Assembly (NCBI GenBank): GCA_032716605.1
Contig: CM064572.1
Location: forward strand, 39,437,777-39,501,776
DNA: 64,000 nucleotides
Origin: Paralithodes platypus
Taxonomy: Eukaryota > Arthropoda > Malacostraca > Decapoda > Lithodidae
Direction of reading: 5' to 3'
Below are positions 1 through 11,800 of this stretch, one piece after another. A program made the position numbers and the translations under genes. The notes beneath the pieces are model-generated. The model had not been told where the DNA came from, did not search any database, and worked only from the letters and a program-made list of their open reading frames with translations. The number at the start of each line of letters is the position of its first letter. Positions within the stretch are counted from its first letter, which is position 1.

Positions 1-590
1 GGCCAGATACTGAGGGTGTATCTGCCTTAGTAGGGAAGGGCTGATGATACGCCTGGGTTGTGCCTGCTGGAACAAAAGGCGAGGGCTGGGAGACTGGAGC
101 CGAATTCCCGTGAGTGCCCAAGCGAGAGGGAGTAAGTAGGTTGCAAGAACTGAGTCCCGTGCCATCCAGCCGGCGAATGAATCTGCAACTCGCTCCCCCC
201 CTCCCTTTATAGTCCGGCATCCCGCTCTCGCGCGCTATGATTGGCTGGTGGGCGTGCTTGGCTGCACGTTCGCACTGACTTTTTGCTTCCTTCCCCTCCT
301 CTCTCTTCTCTTCATAGTAAGTTCCAGGAAGTTGATTATAAACCTCTTTTGGTGGCTTACGGGAGTACAGGGCTGGCACCAAGGTATTACTTAATGGATA
401 ATCAGAAGGAACTCTTCGGGAAGAGAAAGAGAGTGACTTTTGAGGTGGACTAAGACGTCCAGCTTCGTGCTCCGATAATGGAGGCCGCTGATTGGCTGGT
501 GGGTGGGGCATGGCGCGTTGCAGCCGTGAACTGTCAGACTCAGCTGGCTGTGCAAGCAAGATAAAGGGATTGGCGGAGGATTTATCTACT
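1..590. other. Unassigned sequence left of the Polinton
   Basis: GC-rich sequence outside the left terminal inverted repeat. The short open frame at 241-453 has no recognisable domain. The phrase ATTGGCTGGTGGG occurs at about 239 and about 491, and both copies contain an ATTGG (inverted CCAAT) core. That could be a small duplicated promoter-like block or chance. I see no gene here. Confidence 0.5.
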
Positions 591-734
591 TTAATAATAA
601 TAATAATGATAATAATTGCTCCCAATCCCCACACACGAGTGAAAGTGAATTAAGTTATGAATGGGAACACGACACTAGTCATACTTTTACTCACGAAAGT
701 TAAATAGACCCAAATTAGGTTTCTTTTTGTGAAA

Positions 735-3700
735 ATGGTGCGTGTTATGAAAGTTACAGCGATAATCTTAAGAGCAAATCCCAGCAAACTCCCGAAAGTG
801 AATGGGACACCCATTCGAGTGTTTCTAGTAACACCCTAGATCGTTCACTTAGTGTCGGCGTAGACGAAGGTACTCGCGAAAGTGACGGTGTTAATTCTTT
901 TTTAAATTCTAGGGGCGAATCCGAACAAATCTTCGAAAGTGAAAGTGACACATATTCGAGCGTTTCTAGTAACACCCTAGATCATTCAGCTAGCGTCGGT
1001 GAAGACGAAGGTACTCGCGAAAGTGACGGTGTTAATTCTCTTTTAAATCCTAGGGGCGAATCCGAACCAACCTTCGAAAGTGAAAGTGACACAAACTCGA
1101 GCGTCTCTAGTTACGCCCGAGGTCGTGAAATCGAAAGCTTACCGAGCGTAAGTTACGACTCAACCTTTTCCAACCATTACAGCGAAAGTGACGAATGGGG
1201 CGGATTAAATCAAACCCGAGAAAGTGAATGGGAATCAAATGCGGGTGTCTCGAGTACCTCCCTAGATCATTCAAATTCAACTCGCACCCTCGAAAGCCAC
1301 CATGACGACTCAACGCGGGGACCATTGACTCATTATCCTGAAAGTGACATTATTGATGAATGGGAGGAAGAATTAATCACCAGTACCCCCAGGGAACGTA
1401 ACCACGATCCCCACGATCGAGTGGGTGAGAGAGAGAGGGGCGGTGGGGATGACGTTGTCGTAGGTGGTGGGGGTGGTGATGGCGAGGCACATGGCGGCGA
1501 CAGAGAGGATGAACAGGTGCAATCCCCCCCACTAGCCCGAGAATATACGCGGGTCTTGAACCGAGAAGTCACATTTGGGGGGACTTTAGTCATCTTGTTC
1601 TTTAGTATTCCCCGCGAGGATGCCTACGATCCAGAAGCATTCCTTCGTAACAAACGGGAAGTACTACAAAGAATTTTAATGAAGGAAGTAGATAACCTGG
1701 GCAACCCGGCGCCCCAAGTGCGAGCAATGGCCGAGATGCGATTACAAATTATGCAACCGATTGAGCTTGAGGAAAATGTAGCCCACACCCTTTTTTTCAT
1801 AATATTCCCATCTCAGTTAGTAACACGCGGAGAAATTCCCACCTTCGTAGATGACCTGGTTAATTATGTCATAAATCGGTTGGAGCAACACATAGGTGAA
1901 ATTGAGGGTAGCGGTCGGATGGTACAATAAATTGACCTTTTTAAAGTGGGGCTAGGAAACACAGGCTACTCCTCCACCCTCGGATCCGAGAGGAAAACGA
2001 GAGTACCATTCAGATGAGGTAGGTCGATATTCAACCCCTCGGGTCGAGCTGGACAATGTCTCTTGCAGTGCCTAGCGGCGTTTTTCCTATTGGAGAAGAA
2101 CCCCAATATACCACAACTCCATCGTAGAACAAACAATGCCAAGACAATCGCCGATCTTCTCGTCATACCGAACAATGTAGAATTTCCAGTGGCCTGGGAG
2201 AATATCGCCGCATTTGAAAAGAGCAACACGGTGTCCATATACGTGTATGCGATATTTCCTAGTGATGGGGAGGATGAAACTGATGAGGAGAAAGAGAATA
2301 AGAACAAATCTCATCACAGACCCCAACATAACATCTACCTCGCCCGTAAGGGGGCCGCCAGTGGAAAATGTGTACCCTTAGTATTACTGGATGGAGAACA
2401 TTTTGGACTCATAATGGATTTTCATAAGTTCATCCAAAACATTTTCCGGAGAAGTGTGAGTGCAGCCAAGGAGACTTTGAATCTTCTGCAAAAACTGCTA
2501 TTGAGATTCACTCTATCGAAAGATCTAGAGGAGCACCAAGACAAATGCCAATTGAAACAAAAGGTGGTGTTTCCCGAACCAGGCAGCTGCGTGAAATTTA
2601 TTAACACTGGGAAGACAGCCGCTCCATCACACACCGCCTACTTTGATTTTGAGTCAACACTCGATAACTCCACATCCGAATCCACCCTCATCACCCATCA
2701 GCACAAAGCCATGGCCTACGGATTCTGCATTGTGGATAGGGAAGGACGTCTCATTTCTAAGCAGTTTTATTGCGGTGAGGATGCCACCTCTCACTTCCTT
2801 CGCTCTCTGACCACCGAGTGGGGGCATATTGAGAAAGAAAGAAAATCTTACAAAAGCTTCCAGACACCGCTCGACCGCATCCATTTTGACGCGCAAAACG
2901 TCTGCCAAATTTGCAAGGTAGTAAAGACAAGCATTGGCACCATGACCACCTCATTAATGGACCCAACTATCTCGGGGCCCTCTGTCGCAGCTGTAACACT
3001 AAAATCGTCACCCACAGACACCAACTATCCACCTTTGCTTTCAACATGAGCTACGACATGGGACTCGTGTTGAAAGATGCCCACGACGCGGCAATACACT
3101 GGGACGACAAGGAAAATAGCATTCTCACCAAAGGGGGTGGGCTCCAGTTCCTCCGAATTAACCTAGCCGACCTAAGATTTCTCGACGCCCGGACATTTAT
3201 CGGGGGAAGTTTGGCGAGTGTGGCGGAAGATCACATAGATTCGTGGGTGCCACTACCCCTTACTCGGGAGCTCATATCTCATTACCCACCAGCCGCGCGT
3301 GAACTTCTTCTTTCCGGTAAACAGTGCTTTCCCAACGAGTTTGTGACCGACCTTGGCAAGTTAGACACCCCCCACTTACCATCTAGGGATAAAATTTATA
3401 GCACGCTGAAGAAAACGGGGGTTAGCGAGGAGGATTACCACCACGCGCAACTTCTGTGGGAATCCCTAATTTGCGAGAATCTCAAAGATTACATGATGGC
3501 GTATCTTACCGTAGACTAGGGTGACATTTTCCAGAGATGGCGAAACGTGCTGCACGAGACATTTGGGTTGGATTTAACCAACTACATATCCCTACCTGGG
3601 TACGCCTACGATAACTTTCTCAAGTCAACCAACACCAAAATTGAGAACCCGAGCGACCCGGATTTTTACCACCTAATCAGATCTAACGTGAGAGGTGGGC

Positions 3701-3933
3701 TGACCACCCTCGTACAACCCCAAATCATCGCCAACAACCACCACGTCAACCCGGATTTTACCCCCGAGAGCGACATTCCCAGACACATTTTTTTTTTAGA
3801 TAAGAACTCTCTGTATCCACACTGATGTTTGGGGCCTTTGCCAGAGGGAAAGTTTAAAACACTATCACCCGAAGAAAGGGAGGAATGGCTCGAGGGTGAC
3901 AACTTGAGGCGCGCCAACGTCGACGGAGATGTG
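735..3933 (+). pseudogene. polB: Duplicated 5' two-thirds of the Polinton DNA polymerase B
   Basis: This is the mirror copy of the minus-strand polB at 8898-13326, truncated where the left TIR ends. It carries the acidic N-terminal repeats (open frame from about 743 after a 2-bp insertion beside the ATG), the exonuclease motif I with DFES near 2645, an HNH-like segment with HHDH near 2945 and Exo II with FNMSYD near 3045. It ends just after polymerase motif A (DKNSLYP near 3800). Motifs B and C are absent. Lesions private to this copy are a TAA after VQ at 1928 and a deletion at about 3516 that makes a TAG inside Exo III. Two lesions are shared with the other copy: the frameshift at about 2915 and the TGA after LYPH at about 3825. 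It cannot encode a polymerase. Confidence 0.9.
806..1226 (+). repeat. 141-bp tandem repeats coding an acidic ESD/SSNTLD unit
   Basis: Units begin at about 806, 947 and 1088 (GACAC followed by a TCGAG block). Each codes 47 residues with the pattern ESESDT, SSNTLD, SVGEDEGTRESD and RGESE. The third unit is degenerate. The same repeats are in the right TIR (12788-13321, minus strand). They form the N-terminal, strongly acidic and serine-rich part of the polB reading frame and are probably disordered. Confidence 0.75.
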
Positions 3934-4503
3934 CGTTAGGATATGGCGCGCCATTTCTCTTAGTTCGGGCAGGTAGCTCTCATTCCAATCGCGACCTAAT
4001 TTCCCCTCCAAGCCTATGCCGGCCGGAATAACAACCCTGCGAATGAATTTGTTGTTCATCACGTAATCCACCAAATTATTGAGGCATTTTTTTAAGTGCT
4101 CTAGTCTTTTCTCTCGCGAGTCAGACATAAGCCCATCACATAACGCACGTCCCTACTATTTTCTAGAAAATATTGGGCCATGGGATTGTATTCCAAAGGT
4201 TCCCCCAGACCAAGCTGCGTCACCAGACCAACGACGAGAGGATAGTTTGTGTCCCGAGGAGGTTCCATCACTGTCAAAGAGCCCACATTAGGCCTATCAC
4301 ACCAAACTGCTCTATTTAAGTCAAATAGCTGCTTTCTCCCGTCGAGAAGGTTGGTGTAAGAATAGATCTCAGCGAGATCTTTAACTATGCCTGCCAGCTT
4401 AAAACATTGTGGCGTTAATGGCTGTTACGAGACACGTATTGGGGTAAACAAAAATTCTGTCGGTCATCCGACCCCGAGTGGGTGTAAGAGGGTGCATTTC
4501 CAT
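3865..4503 (-). pseudogene. Macro-domain-like (ADP-ribose phosphatase type) gene, frameshifted and truncated
   Basis: A minus-strand frame can be read from an ATG at 4503. Frameshifts near 4405 and 4120 break it, but the pieces line up as one protein of about 190 residues. The beginning has TCLVTAIN, then AGIVK, then a VVGLVTQLGLG stretch. The end has RVVIPAGIGLEG followed by GRDWN. This order (N-terminal AIN, central GIVK, TQ, and a late IP-GIG-G-W loop) is what I expect of Poa1p-like macro domains, which bind or hydrolyse ADP-ribose derivatives. The last 23 codons lie inside the left TIR (from 3933), so the natural C-terminus is lost and replaced by antisense polB sequence. Domain assignment is by eye and needs a profile search. 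Confidence 0.5.
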
Positions 4504-4514
4504 TATTGAATGTC

Positions 4515-4515
<1 letters not shown>

Positions 4516-4575
<60 letters not shown>
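4516..4575. repeat. (CT)n(TA)n microsatellite
   Basis: About 28 bp of CT repeats run directly into about 31 bp of TA repeats. It sits just upstream, on the minus strand, of the macro-like reading frame and separates it from the lysine-rich gene. Confidence 0.95.
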
Positions 4576-4577
<2 letters not shown>

Positions 4578-4644
4578 GCGCGCCCACTCGCTCAGTCTCG
4601 TGTCAGTGGCTGTCTAACCACGAGTCACGTCCACGCCCCCTATT

Positions 4645-5343
4645 TTATAGCATGTATGACTCCCAGCCCCGCCTCGGCACCTGCGCAAAAGTGGATGAGC
4701 CCAAGGTACCGCCGAATAATTGTTTTTTAGCCTTATTACTGCGTATCATAGACGGATCTACTTTCATGCTGTGCATGAGTAATTGGATAAAGTGCACGTC
4801 TTTGGGGCTAAATCCCCTCGAGTCTTTCGAATTACTTAATACATTTAATATGTCAATAATATTATAATCACGTATCGGATCCAAAAGATTTCCCTGGGAG
4901 TCCCAAGAGACGCCCGAGGCGCTATTCAAGAGCGTTAGCAGTGAATTTATGTATTGACGTTGGCCGAATGTACTCTCTCCCGTCAAAGCCACCAAATGGT
5001 GTAAAGGGGGTCTGGTCTTTTCAACAGGTCGAGTCATTATTCTTCCCACCGGTAATATATTCCGAGGTAAGGTGAAATTATTTTTCTTCCTTTTCTCGAC
5101 CACGCGAAAATTGTCCCCTCGAATCCTTGCCTTTTTCTTTTTTGATGGTTTATTTTTATTTTATTTTTTCTTGGTTGTGCATGGTCGATTAATTTCCTTT
5201 TTCTTCTTTAGTGGCATTTTATTCTTTTTCTTGGTTGGGCGTAATACCGGGTTATTTTCTACCTTTTGACCGAGGGTGGTAGAATGTTGTTGCGATAACA
5301 TGTTATTGGCCATATTTTTGGGTATTAGGCAAAACTCCTTCAT
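4645..5343 (-). pseudogene. Lysine-rich Polinton-associated protein, one in-frame stop
   Basis: The frame starts at ATG 5343, overlapping the stop of the pX-like gene by 4 bp (AAATGA), and stays in the same frame to 4645 apart from one TAA at 5161-5163. The N-terminal third is very basic, with KKKNK, KKKKE and KKKKA clusters, suggesting DNA binding or a nuclear signal. The C-terminal part (codons for residues about 100-230) contains VSWDSQGNL, then YNIIDILN, then DPSMIRSNK. That W-G, NIIDL, P-x-x-I-x-x-N pattern resembles a conserved uncharacterised protein family I associate with Polinton-like elements. I cannot assign a function. It is not protease-like. Confidence 0.55.
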
Positions 5344-5699
5344 TTCGTTAAAAGACCGGTTATAAGGCTGGCGGCGAGTGGGAGCAGTATGGAGAGAATA
5401 GCCCCACCCCTCTGCGATTTCAAAATCTTCCTTTTAGCGGGGGTGGATGTTCCTTTGCTCGCTACTTTTCTTATTTCGGCCTTATATTTTTTTAGGGTTT
5501 TAACCGTTACCGTGTCTTGCATCAGATTATTTTTTTTAAAGTTGGAAAAAACCTCGGATAGGCAATCAATGTGCTTCTTCTTCAGAGCTACCACAAGTTT
5601 TTTGCGCTTATCCGAACCAAGTTTAGCGAGTAATAAAACAAGATCCTTGTAAATGAGGGTTAGGGGCGGGGTTAGGCGTGACGATGATGATCGATTCAT
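5340..5699 (-). CDS. Small basic protein resembling adenovirus/Polinton pX core-type proteins
   Basis: This is an intact frame of 119 codons from ATG 5699; an in-frame GTG lies slightly upstream. The N-terminus is basic, followed by a helix-rich middle (HIDCLSEVFSNFKKNNL) and LKKYKAEIRK. Then come a KRKIL basic patch, SQRGG and a hydrophobic tail of about 20 residues. A basic body with a late RGG and hydrophobic C-terminus matches small Polinton proteins compared with adenovirus core protein X/mu, which condense packaged DNA. It lies 62 bp after the integrase stop, and its own stop overlaps the next start. It is one of the few undamaged genes of the element. Relationship to pX is by pattern, not alignment. 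Confidence 0.6.
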   Translation of the reverse strand: MNRSSSSRLTPPLTLIYKDLVLLLAKLGSDKRKKLVVALKKKHIDCLSEVFSNFKKNNLMQDTVTVKTLKKYKAEIRKVASKGTSTPAKRKILKSQRGGAILSILLPLAASLITGLLTK

Positions 5700-5761
5700 C
5701 CCCCTATATCCCCGGCGTGGATCCACTGGTCTTGACTCGAGTCGTAGCCCAACCAGGAAAC

Positions 5762-6826
5762 TTAAAATTGTTTTCGACCATTGACAATTCTAGACTTTTT
5801 TATGATAATGGGGAACAACTCCGGCTTACGAACTTTGATGAGTTCTTCTCTGTAGAATAATCCCTGGATGGGGGAATTTGATAAATCTTGCAAGCTATAG
5901 CCAGTTGGATAATTATGTCGTCTATCTACGGAGGCGATTATAAATATCTCTTCCGTATTTTGAATGCGAAATCCCTTACTAAATTGCGACGCTCGCTCCG
6001 CGCCCACTATTCTAACGTAATCGTCGACGTTCAACTCTGGACTAATTTTTCTCAGAGGTTTATCCCTTCTTTTATAATTGAGATTCCTCTTAAACTGCTC
6101 GAGGATCTCTTTCGGGTCCCGCAGAGCGTGAACCTCGGCAGGGGTTTTTCCCAACCCGCCGTGGATTGTATCGTTGTAGCTATCCACTAGACTAGGAAGG
6201 GCGGACGCGTATTCGAGCGTATTACGAGCGGTCATATATGTATGCAGCCGATGTTTTAGCGTTCTAATAAAACGCTCGGCGATGCTGTTTTTCGTTTCTT
6301 GGGAATACACGCTGTAAATTTTAACGCCTTTGGATTTCAAATACGTCTGGAGGGGACGATTGTAAAATTCCGTGCCCCAATCTACAAACAGACGAGATAT
6401 CTCTTTAAACGTTTCTTCTTCGTCTTCCTCCTACAATTTCTTCATAGCCGCCACCATAGATTTTCCATCTTTACGTTTTAAAGGGAGGACCCTCGCAAAG
6501 CGAGAAAATACATCGACGCACACTAAAATATAATTATACCCTTTATTATATCGCGATAAAAGTCTCGTGTCCGCTAGATCCGCAGCCAAAATAACTCGCG
6601 GTTTGGGACTGAGAATGGCCCTTCTTTTGAACTTCTTGGGTTGTAATTTATGAAGGGTGTATGGTCTGGAATCTTGTAAGAAGCTTATGACCTCTTTTAG
6701 CTTAATGTCGGGACGTATGGATTTCGGCGCTCGGTAAAGGGCCCTAACCCCCCCTAAGCTTCCCCATTGATGGGGATCCTCGTAGAGTCTCTTTAGGAGC
6801 TCCTCTCTTTGGGGTAAGGTAGTCAT
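5762..6826 (-). pseudogene. int: Polinton retroviral-type (rve, DDE) integrase, one nonsense codon
   Basis: ATG 6826 overlaps the ATPase stop (ATGA). The N-terminal part has an LLKRLYEDP segment and then the catalytic core. The first Asp is in LAADLAD, followed by CVDVFSRF. The second Asp is in FVDWGTEFYN. The Glu is in SIAERFIRTLK, about 34 residues after the second Asp. After the core come YNDTIHGGLGKTPAE and a C-terminal tail with FSKGFRIQNTEEIFI that looks chromo/SH3-like. A single in-frame TAG at 6431-6433 lies just before the second Asp; otherwise the 354-codon frame is open. The enzyme would integrate the linear element into host DNA. Confidence 0.9.
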
Positions 6827-7479
6827 GAATACACAATTTCGCAGGGTCCCTCGTTGGCGATATTAGACCTGAGGGTCAACTTTTCCGGCGTAGTGATGGA
6901 CACATCCGCTAAAATATAACCGTACCGTTTACTCAGAACGGCTCGTTTATAGGCCTAGAGGAAAATTTTGACCTTTTCGAGACCGTATAGCTGGCGACCC
7001 AGAGTCTCTATCTGGCCTAAATCCCTTTGTCTAAGTAAAAGGAAATGCGTACAATTGAGAGAGATACTTCGAGCGTATTTTCCTTGCATGAATACATTTT
7101 GAGAAATAAGTATAGCGCTTATACCGCTATGCCGCCCCTTAATAAATACATTGGCGGCTGTTAAATCGTTACCAACCTGTAGAAAGTTATCGTCGTATAT
7201 TATGAGTAAACCTTTATTTTGTTGTAGAAGATCCACTTCGGGGTCTGGATCTACAATGTCCTTGAATACTATAACCTTTTGTCATAGTTCGGGCACGTCT
7301 TGAATCAGATGATGCGACGACCCGCAAATGAGAATTTTATAAAACTTTTGGTTATATTTTTTAACGAGTTGCGTGACGAGCTGTGTTTTACCAGAGCCAG
7401 AGGACCCCGCTACGAACACCCACCCACCCCTATGGCTACGAAATATATCGATCAGGTTTTCGCCTTAACACTCGGTCAT
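6823..7479 (-). pseudogene. FtsK/HerA-superfamily genome-packaging ATPase (A32-like), multiple stops
   Basis: The minus-strand frame can be followed from ATG 7479 to a TGA at 6823. Walker A is GSSGSGKTQL near 7390. Walker B is LLIIYDDNF near 7205. A GRHSGISAILISQN stretch follows, typical of Polinton packaging ATPases, and then RSISLNCTHFLLLRQ. In-frame stops occur at the fifth codon, at about 7279 and at 6955. The family pumps DNA into capsids, which implies that an ancestor of this element could be packaged even though no major capsid gene remains. The start overlaps the 3' end of the neighbouring frame. Confidence 0.88.
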
Positions 7480-8407
7480 CGCGCACCCTCACCTTCTCCC
7501 TCCCTTCGGTATTTTTTCTTGTGTATTTTCTAAACACGCTCGGGGATGGGCGAATGTGCAGCACAACAGTGGCGGAACGAGTTTCTTCAAAGTACATTTT
7601 ACTTCCGTATTGATCGGTGACCAATATGGAAACGGAGTCGATGGATTGTTTGCAAAGCTTTTTATACAAGGGCCTCTGTACGGATAAGTAATTATTAGTT
7701 CCACCGTAGGGCAAAGTGGCCAGTATGTTGACCGACTGCTCGGCGAATCGAGTGGGTTGTATTATGTCGTAGTACAGGTGCATGTAATCGATATCGGCGT
7801 GCGGGTTGGGGGGGAAACTCGCCCTCACCACCCGCGAGGGATAATGGTCCTCCTCATCACTAACAAAAATATCGTGATGGGTATTTGGAAGGAGGACTAG
7901 AATAGCCGCTAATCTGGGTTTGAATAATAAACTTATTTTGCAATATTGGAGATTATCGCAGTTAATAAGGGAGCGTTTATGAAGGCAGACGTATTTAACG
8001 TCCCAACTTGCAACACCCCGTTCTTCATCGATATACAATTCGTAATTTGATAAACCAAACACGGCTTTTAAAATGGAGAACCAATATGTATTCAGCTCCT
8101 CTACAATAGCGCCTATATCTTTAGTGGCAAATTTCCTAGGTGGAGCAAATGAATGTCGGAGTAGCTTTATCGCTTAATTTTTTGTTTCCATATACACTTC
8201 TAGGACGGCTTCTCGGTCTTGCGGATGAAGGGTATAGACATCGCGAGGAATATATATACCGTGCAAGGCAACTTGGTAATCTCTATCGGGGTTCAAATTT
8301 ATATGTATGATATTATTTTGAAATGAGCCGAGGGCATTGTCCCCGTATACATTCACACTGCCTAGGCTACTTAGATACACTATAAACTCCTCCTCCGCCC
8401 TAGGCAT
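7436..8407 (-). pseudogene. Capsid-associated-type (possible penton/minor capsid) Polinton protein, one stop
   Basis: ATG 8407 opens a frame of about 324 codons interrupted only by TAA at 8174-8176. The N-terminus has VYGDNALGSFQNNI followed by VALHGIYIP, and the C-terminal half has HLYYDIIQP, PYGGTNNYL and VVLHIRPS. A DN-x-L-x-x-F start, a YxDII/V segment and a final LHxR strand recur in an uncharacterised protein widespread in invertebrate Polinton-like elements, which I believe is structural. A penton-like role is inference. The last codons overlap the ATPase start, so the true end may be slightly earlier than 7436. Confidence 0.55.
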
Positions 8408-8897
8408 GGTGACTGAGGAATTAGTTTAACAGACTCGCTCTTTTAAACTATCTTACTTACGACAATGACTAATATTACTACTACTACCGACCCCCTCGTC
8501 GGGAATCCACCCGGGTTGGGGAGGAAACCTCCACGCCAACCTAGGAGGAAGGGAATGGAGGTGAGAGTGAGGGGGACAGCTGGGGGTCTTTCGTAAAGGT
8601 GCACCTACACGCGCGCGGGGGGAAGGAAGGGTCTGGCGACAGAGGCGGGAGTGGTGGCTGTCTAGGGGTGGGTAATGAGGGGGTTTGTGACGGCGAGGTT
8701 GCCCCGCGCTTTATTTTCTTTCACTCTCTTTGATCTAGGGCTTCTTCCTCTTCTAATCCGTATTTCCGGAACCGTTTTCGCCACAGATTATACGCACCAC
8801 CACCCCCGGTGATTTTCGCCTCACCGTGCTTTTGATCCTGTTGTTGTTATTGTTGTTGTTGTTGTTGTTGTCCTCGGTCGACTCGTTGTTTTCGCTG
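8408..8897. other. Non-coding gap between polB and the structural gene
   Basis: This is about 490 bp with no supported frame. It contains two C/G-rich stretches and a (TTG)n run at about 8838-8871. Both flanking genes are read on the minus strand, so this is the place where a promoter for the downstream group would be expected, but I see no clear motif. Confidence 0.5.
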
Positions 8898-11800
8898 TCA
8901 TAGAGGTAGATCGGGGTGGCCGTAGGCTCTGGTGATGACGCCGGATGGGTTGTGGGGTTGAGGTTGAGTCGAAAGAAAATTAACTCTCTTGTTATCGACG
9001 AGGTGGAGGCCTCTCTTCATTAAACCGGTGATGCACATTTGTCCGTTTATATTACGAATGCCAGTCATTTCAACCCTATCTGTCTCCAATCCTCCCAATA
9101 TCCGCCTGTACTTATCGTGCGTGTAGGTCTTTACCGCCGATTGAGGTACGCCTTTAGCTTTTTTCTTAATGTCCTCGGTGTAACCGGTGTTTGGATTTTG
9201 CACTTGCACGGAGTACATTTTTGGTTTGAGGCAAATCATTTCTTTAATGTGCTTCGCCCCCACCTCGGATTTGACATACCCCGACACTCCTTTTTTAGAG
9301 GTGTCGTAGAACGGGTGGTCTCGGGAGAAGTTGCTAAAATCCATAATGTCTCTGATGCGAGGAAGAGAATAAAAATCACCCATATCCCGGATGTTAGAGA
9401 CACACACCGCCACCGAATCGGTGTCCCCGTATACGTACGACACATTGTCTCTTCCGCTGGCTCCGCAAAGTGTGTCATACAAGAATTCGTACATTTCTAC
9501 TTTGGACTTTTCGAGGATGGCAAAGCCGATGTAGTTGGGGTGGTTGACGTGGATCTTTCTTCGTCCTCGAATAACGATGGCTCTGTTGTCGTTGAGTGGG
9601 ATGAGTCTTTGGAACAGGGGATCTCGTAGTCTACGTCGAAGGATTTTGTCGGTGGTGACGAACTCTGTGATGGTGCCGTACTTGATGGGATCCATGAGCG
9701 GGCGTCCGAAGATGGAGTTTGACATCATCTTAAAAGCTTTTTGCTCGATTTTGCTACTACATTCACGTCGGGCTTTGAGATTACCTAGGATAAAATGTTT
9801 GAGGTACGAGGACTGGGTAAATTGATAAATGTTATGGACTTTGGTTATCTCACCGCCCTTCCTCAAGTAGAACTGTATCGTGGAAGGGCGAGGAGGATTT
9901 TGTGGACGGGGAGATGAGAGGCTACAAGTTTTTTACTGCGTTTGGGAATCTTTCCCCCTACCTTGTCCAACAGGGTTTTGCTGAAGTCAGACAGATGTTG
10001 CTCCGTATCGATGTCCATATGGTGTATGTGCAGGGGAAAGTCATCCGTTAATCGCGCGAGGTGGGGTCAACGGGGGCCAAGTCGACCTCGATCCAATGCC
10101 CCACATCTCCGTCGACGTTGGCGCGCCTCAAGTTGTCACCCTCGAGCCATTCCTCCCTTTCTTCGGGTGATAGTGTTTTAAACTTTCCCTCTGGCAAAGG
10201 CCCCAAACATCAGTGTGGATACAGAGAGTTCTTATCTAAAAAAAAAATGTGTCTGGGAATGTCGCTCTCGGGGGTAAAATCCGGGTTGACGTGGTGGTTG
10301 TTGGCGATGATTTGGGGTTGTACGAGGGTGGTCAGCCCACCTCTCATGTTAGATCTGATTAGGTGGTAAAGATCCGGGTCGCTCGGGTTCTCAATTTTGG
10401 TGTTGGTTGACTTTTGAGAAAGCTATCGTAGGCATACCCGGGTAGGGATACGTAGTGGGTTAAATCCAACCCAAATGTCTCGTGCAGCACGTTTCGCCAC
10501 CTCTGAAAAATGTCACCTAGCAATCCCAAGTCTACGGTAAGATACGCCATCATGTAATCTTTGAGATTCTCGCAAATTAGGGATTCCCACAGAAGTTGCG
10601 CGTGGTGGTAATCCTCCTCGCTAACCCCCGTTTTCTTCAGCGTGCTATAAAATTGATCCCTAGATGGTAAGTGGGGGGTGTCTAACTTGCCAAGGTCAGT
10701 GACAAACTCGTAGGGAAAGCACTGTTTACCGGAAAGAAGAAGTTCACGCGCGGCTGGTGGGTAATGAGATATGAGCTCCCGAGTAAGGGGTAGTGGCACC
10801 CCCGAATCTATGTGATCTTCCGCCACACTCGCCAAACTTCCCCCGATAAATGTCCGGGCGTCGAGAAATCTTAGGTCGGCTAGGTTAATTCGGAGGAACT
10901 GGAGCCCACCCCCTTTGGTGAGAATGCTATTTTCCTTGTCGTCCCAGTGTATTGCCGCGTCGTGGGCATCTTTCAACACGAGTCCCATGTCGTAGCTCAT
11001 GTTGAAAGCAAAGGTGGATATTTGGTGTCTGTGGGTGACGATTTTAGTGTTACAGCTGCGACAGAGGGCCCCGAGATAGTTGGGTCCATTAATGAGGTGG
11101 TCATGGTGCCAATGCTTGTCTTTACTACCTTGCAAATTTGGCAGACATTTTGCGCGTCAAAATGGATGCGGTCGAGCGGTGTCTGGAAGCTTTTGTAAGA
11201 TTTTCTTTCTTTCTCAATACGCCCCCACTCGGTGGTCAGAGAGCGAAGGAAGTGAGAGGTGGCATCCTCACCGCAATAAAACTGCTTAGAAATGAGACGT
11301 CCTTCCCTATCCACAATGCAGAATCCGTAGGCCATGGCTTTGTGCTGATGGGTGATGAGGGTGGATTCGGATGTGAAGTTATCGAGTGTTGACTCAAAAT
11401 CAAAGTAGGCGGTGTGTGATGGAGCGGCTGTCTTCCCAGTGTTAATAAATTTCACGCAGCTGCCTGGTTCGGAAAACACCACCTTTTGTTTCAATTGGCA
11501 TTTGTCTTGGTGCTCCTCTAGATCTTTGGATAGAGTGAATCTCAATAGCAGTTTTTGCAGAAGATTCAAAGTCTCCTTGGCTGCACTCACACTTCTCCGG
11601 AAAATGTTTTGGAAGGACTTATGAAAATCCTTTATGAGTCCAAAATGTTCTCCATCCAGTAATACTAAGGGTACACATTTTCCACTGGCGGCCCCCTTAC
11701 GGGCGAGGTAGATGTTGTGTTGGGGTCTGTGATGAGATTTGTTTTTATTCTCTTTCTCCTCATCAGTTTCATCCTCTGCATCGCTAGGAAATATCGCGTA

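Larger units (their letters stand above)
591..3933 (+). repeat. Left terminal inverted repeat of the Polinton, about 3.34 kb
   Basis: From the (TAA)n tract at 591 to GAGATGTG at 3933 the sequence is the reverse complement of 10102-15027, once the LINE at 13431-14977 is removed. Divergence is low, with scattered substitutions and a few small indels. Identity stops sharply: 3934 onward reads CGTTAGG, whereas the other copy continues GGGCATT. The repeat is several times longer than usual Polinton TIRs and contains coding sequence. Confidence 0.92.

Noticed and set aside
241..453. Short open frame at the left edge
   Set aside because: No domain, biased composition and no supporting context.
1333..1593. 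Minus-strand Ser/Pro-rich frame inside the left TIR
   Set aside because: Shadow of the Gly/Asp-rich polB N-terminal coding sequence.
9039..9629. 196-codon plus-strand frame
   Set aside because: It is antisense to polB, which has clear motifs on the other strand.
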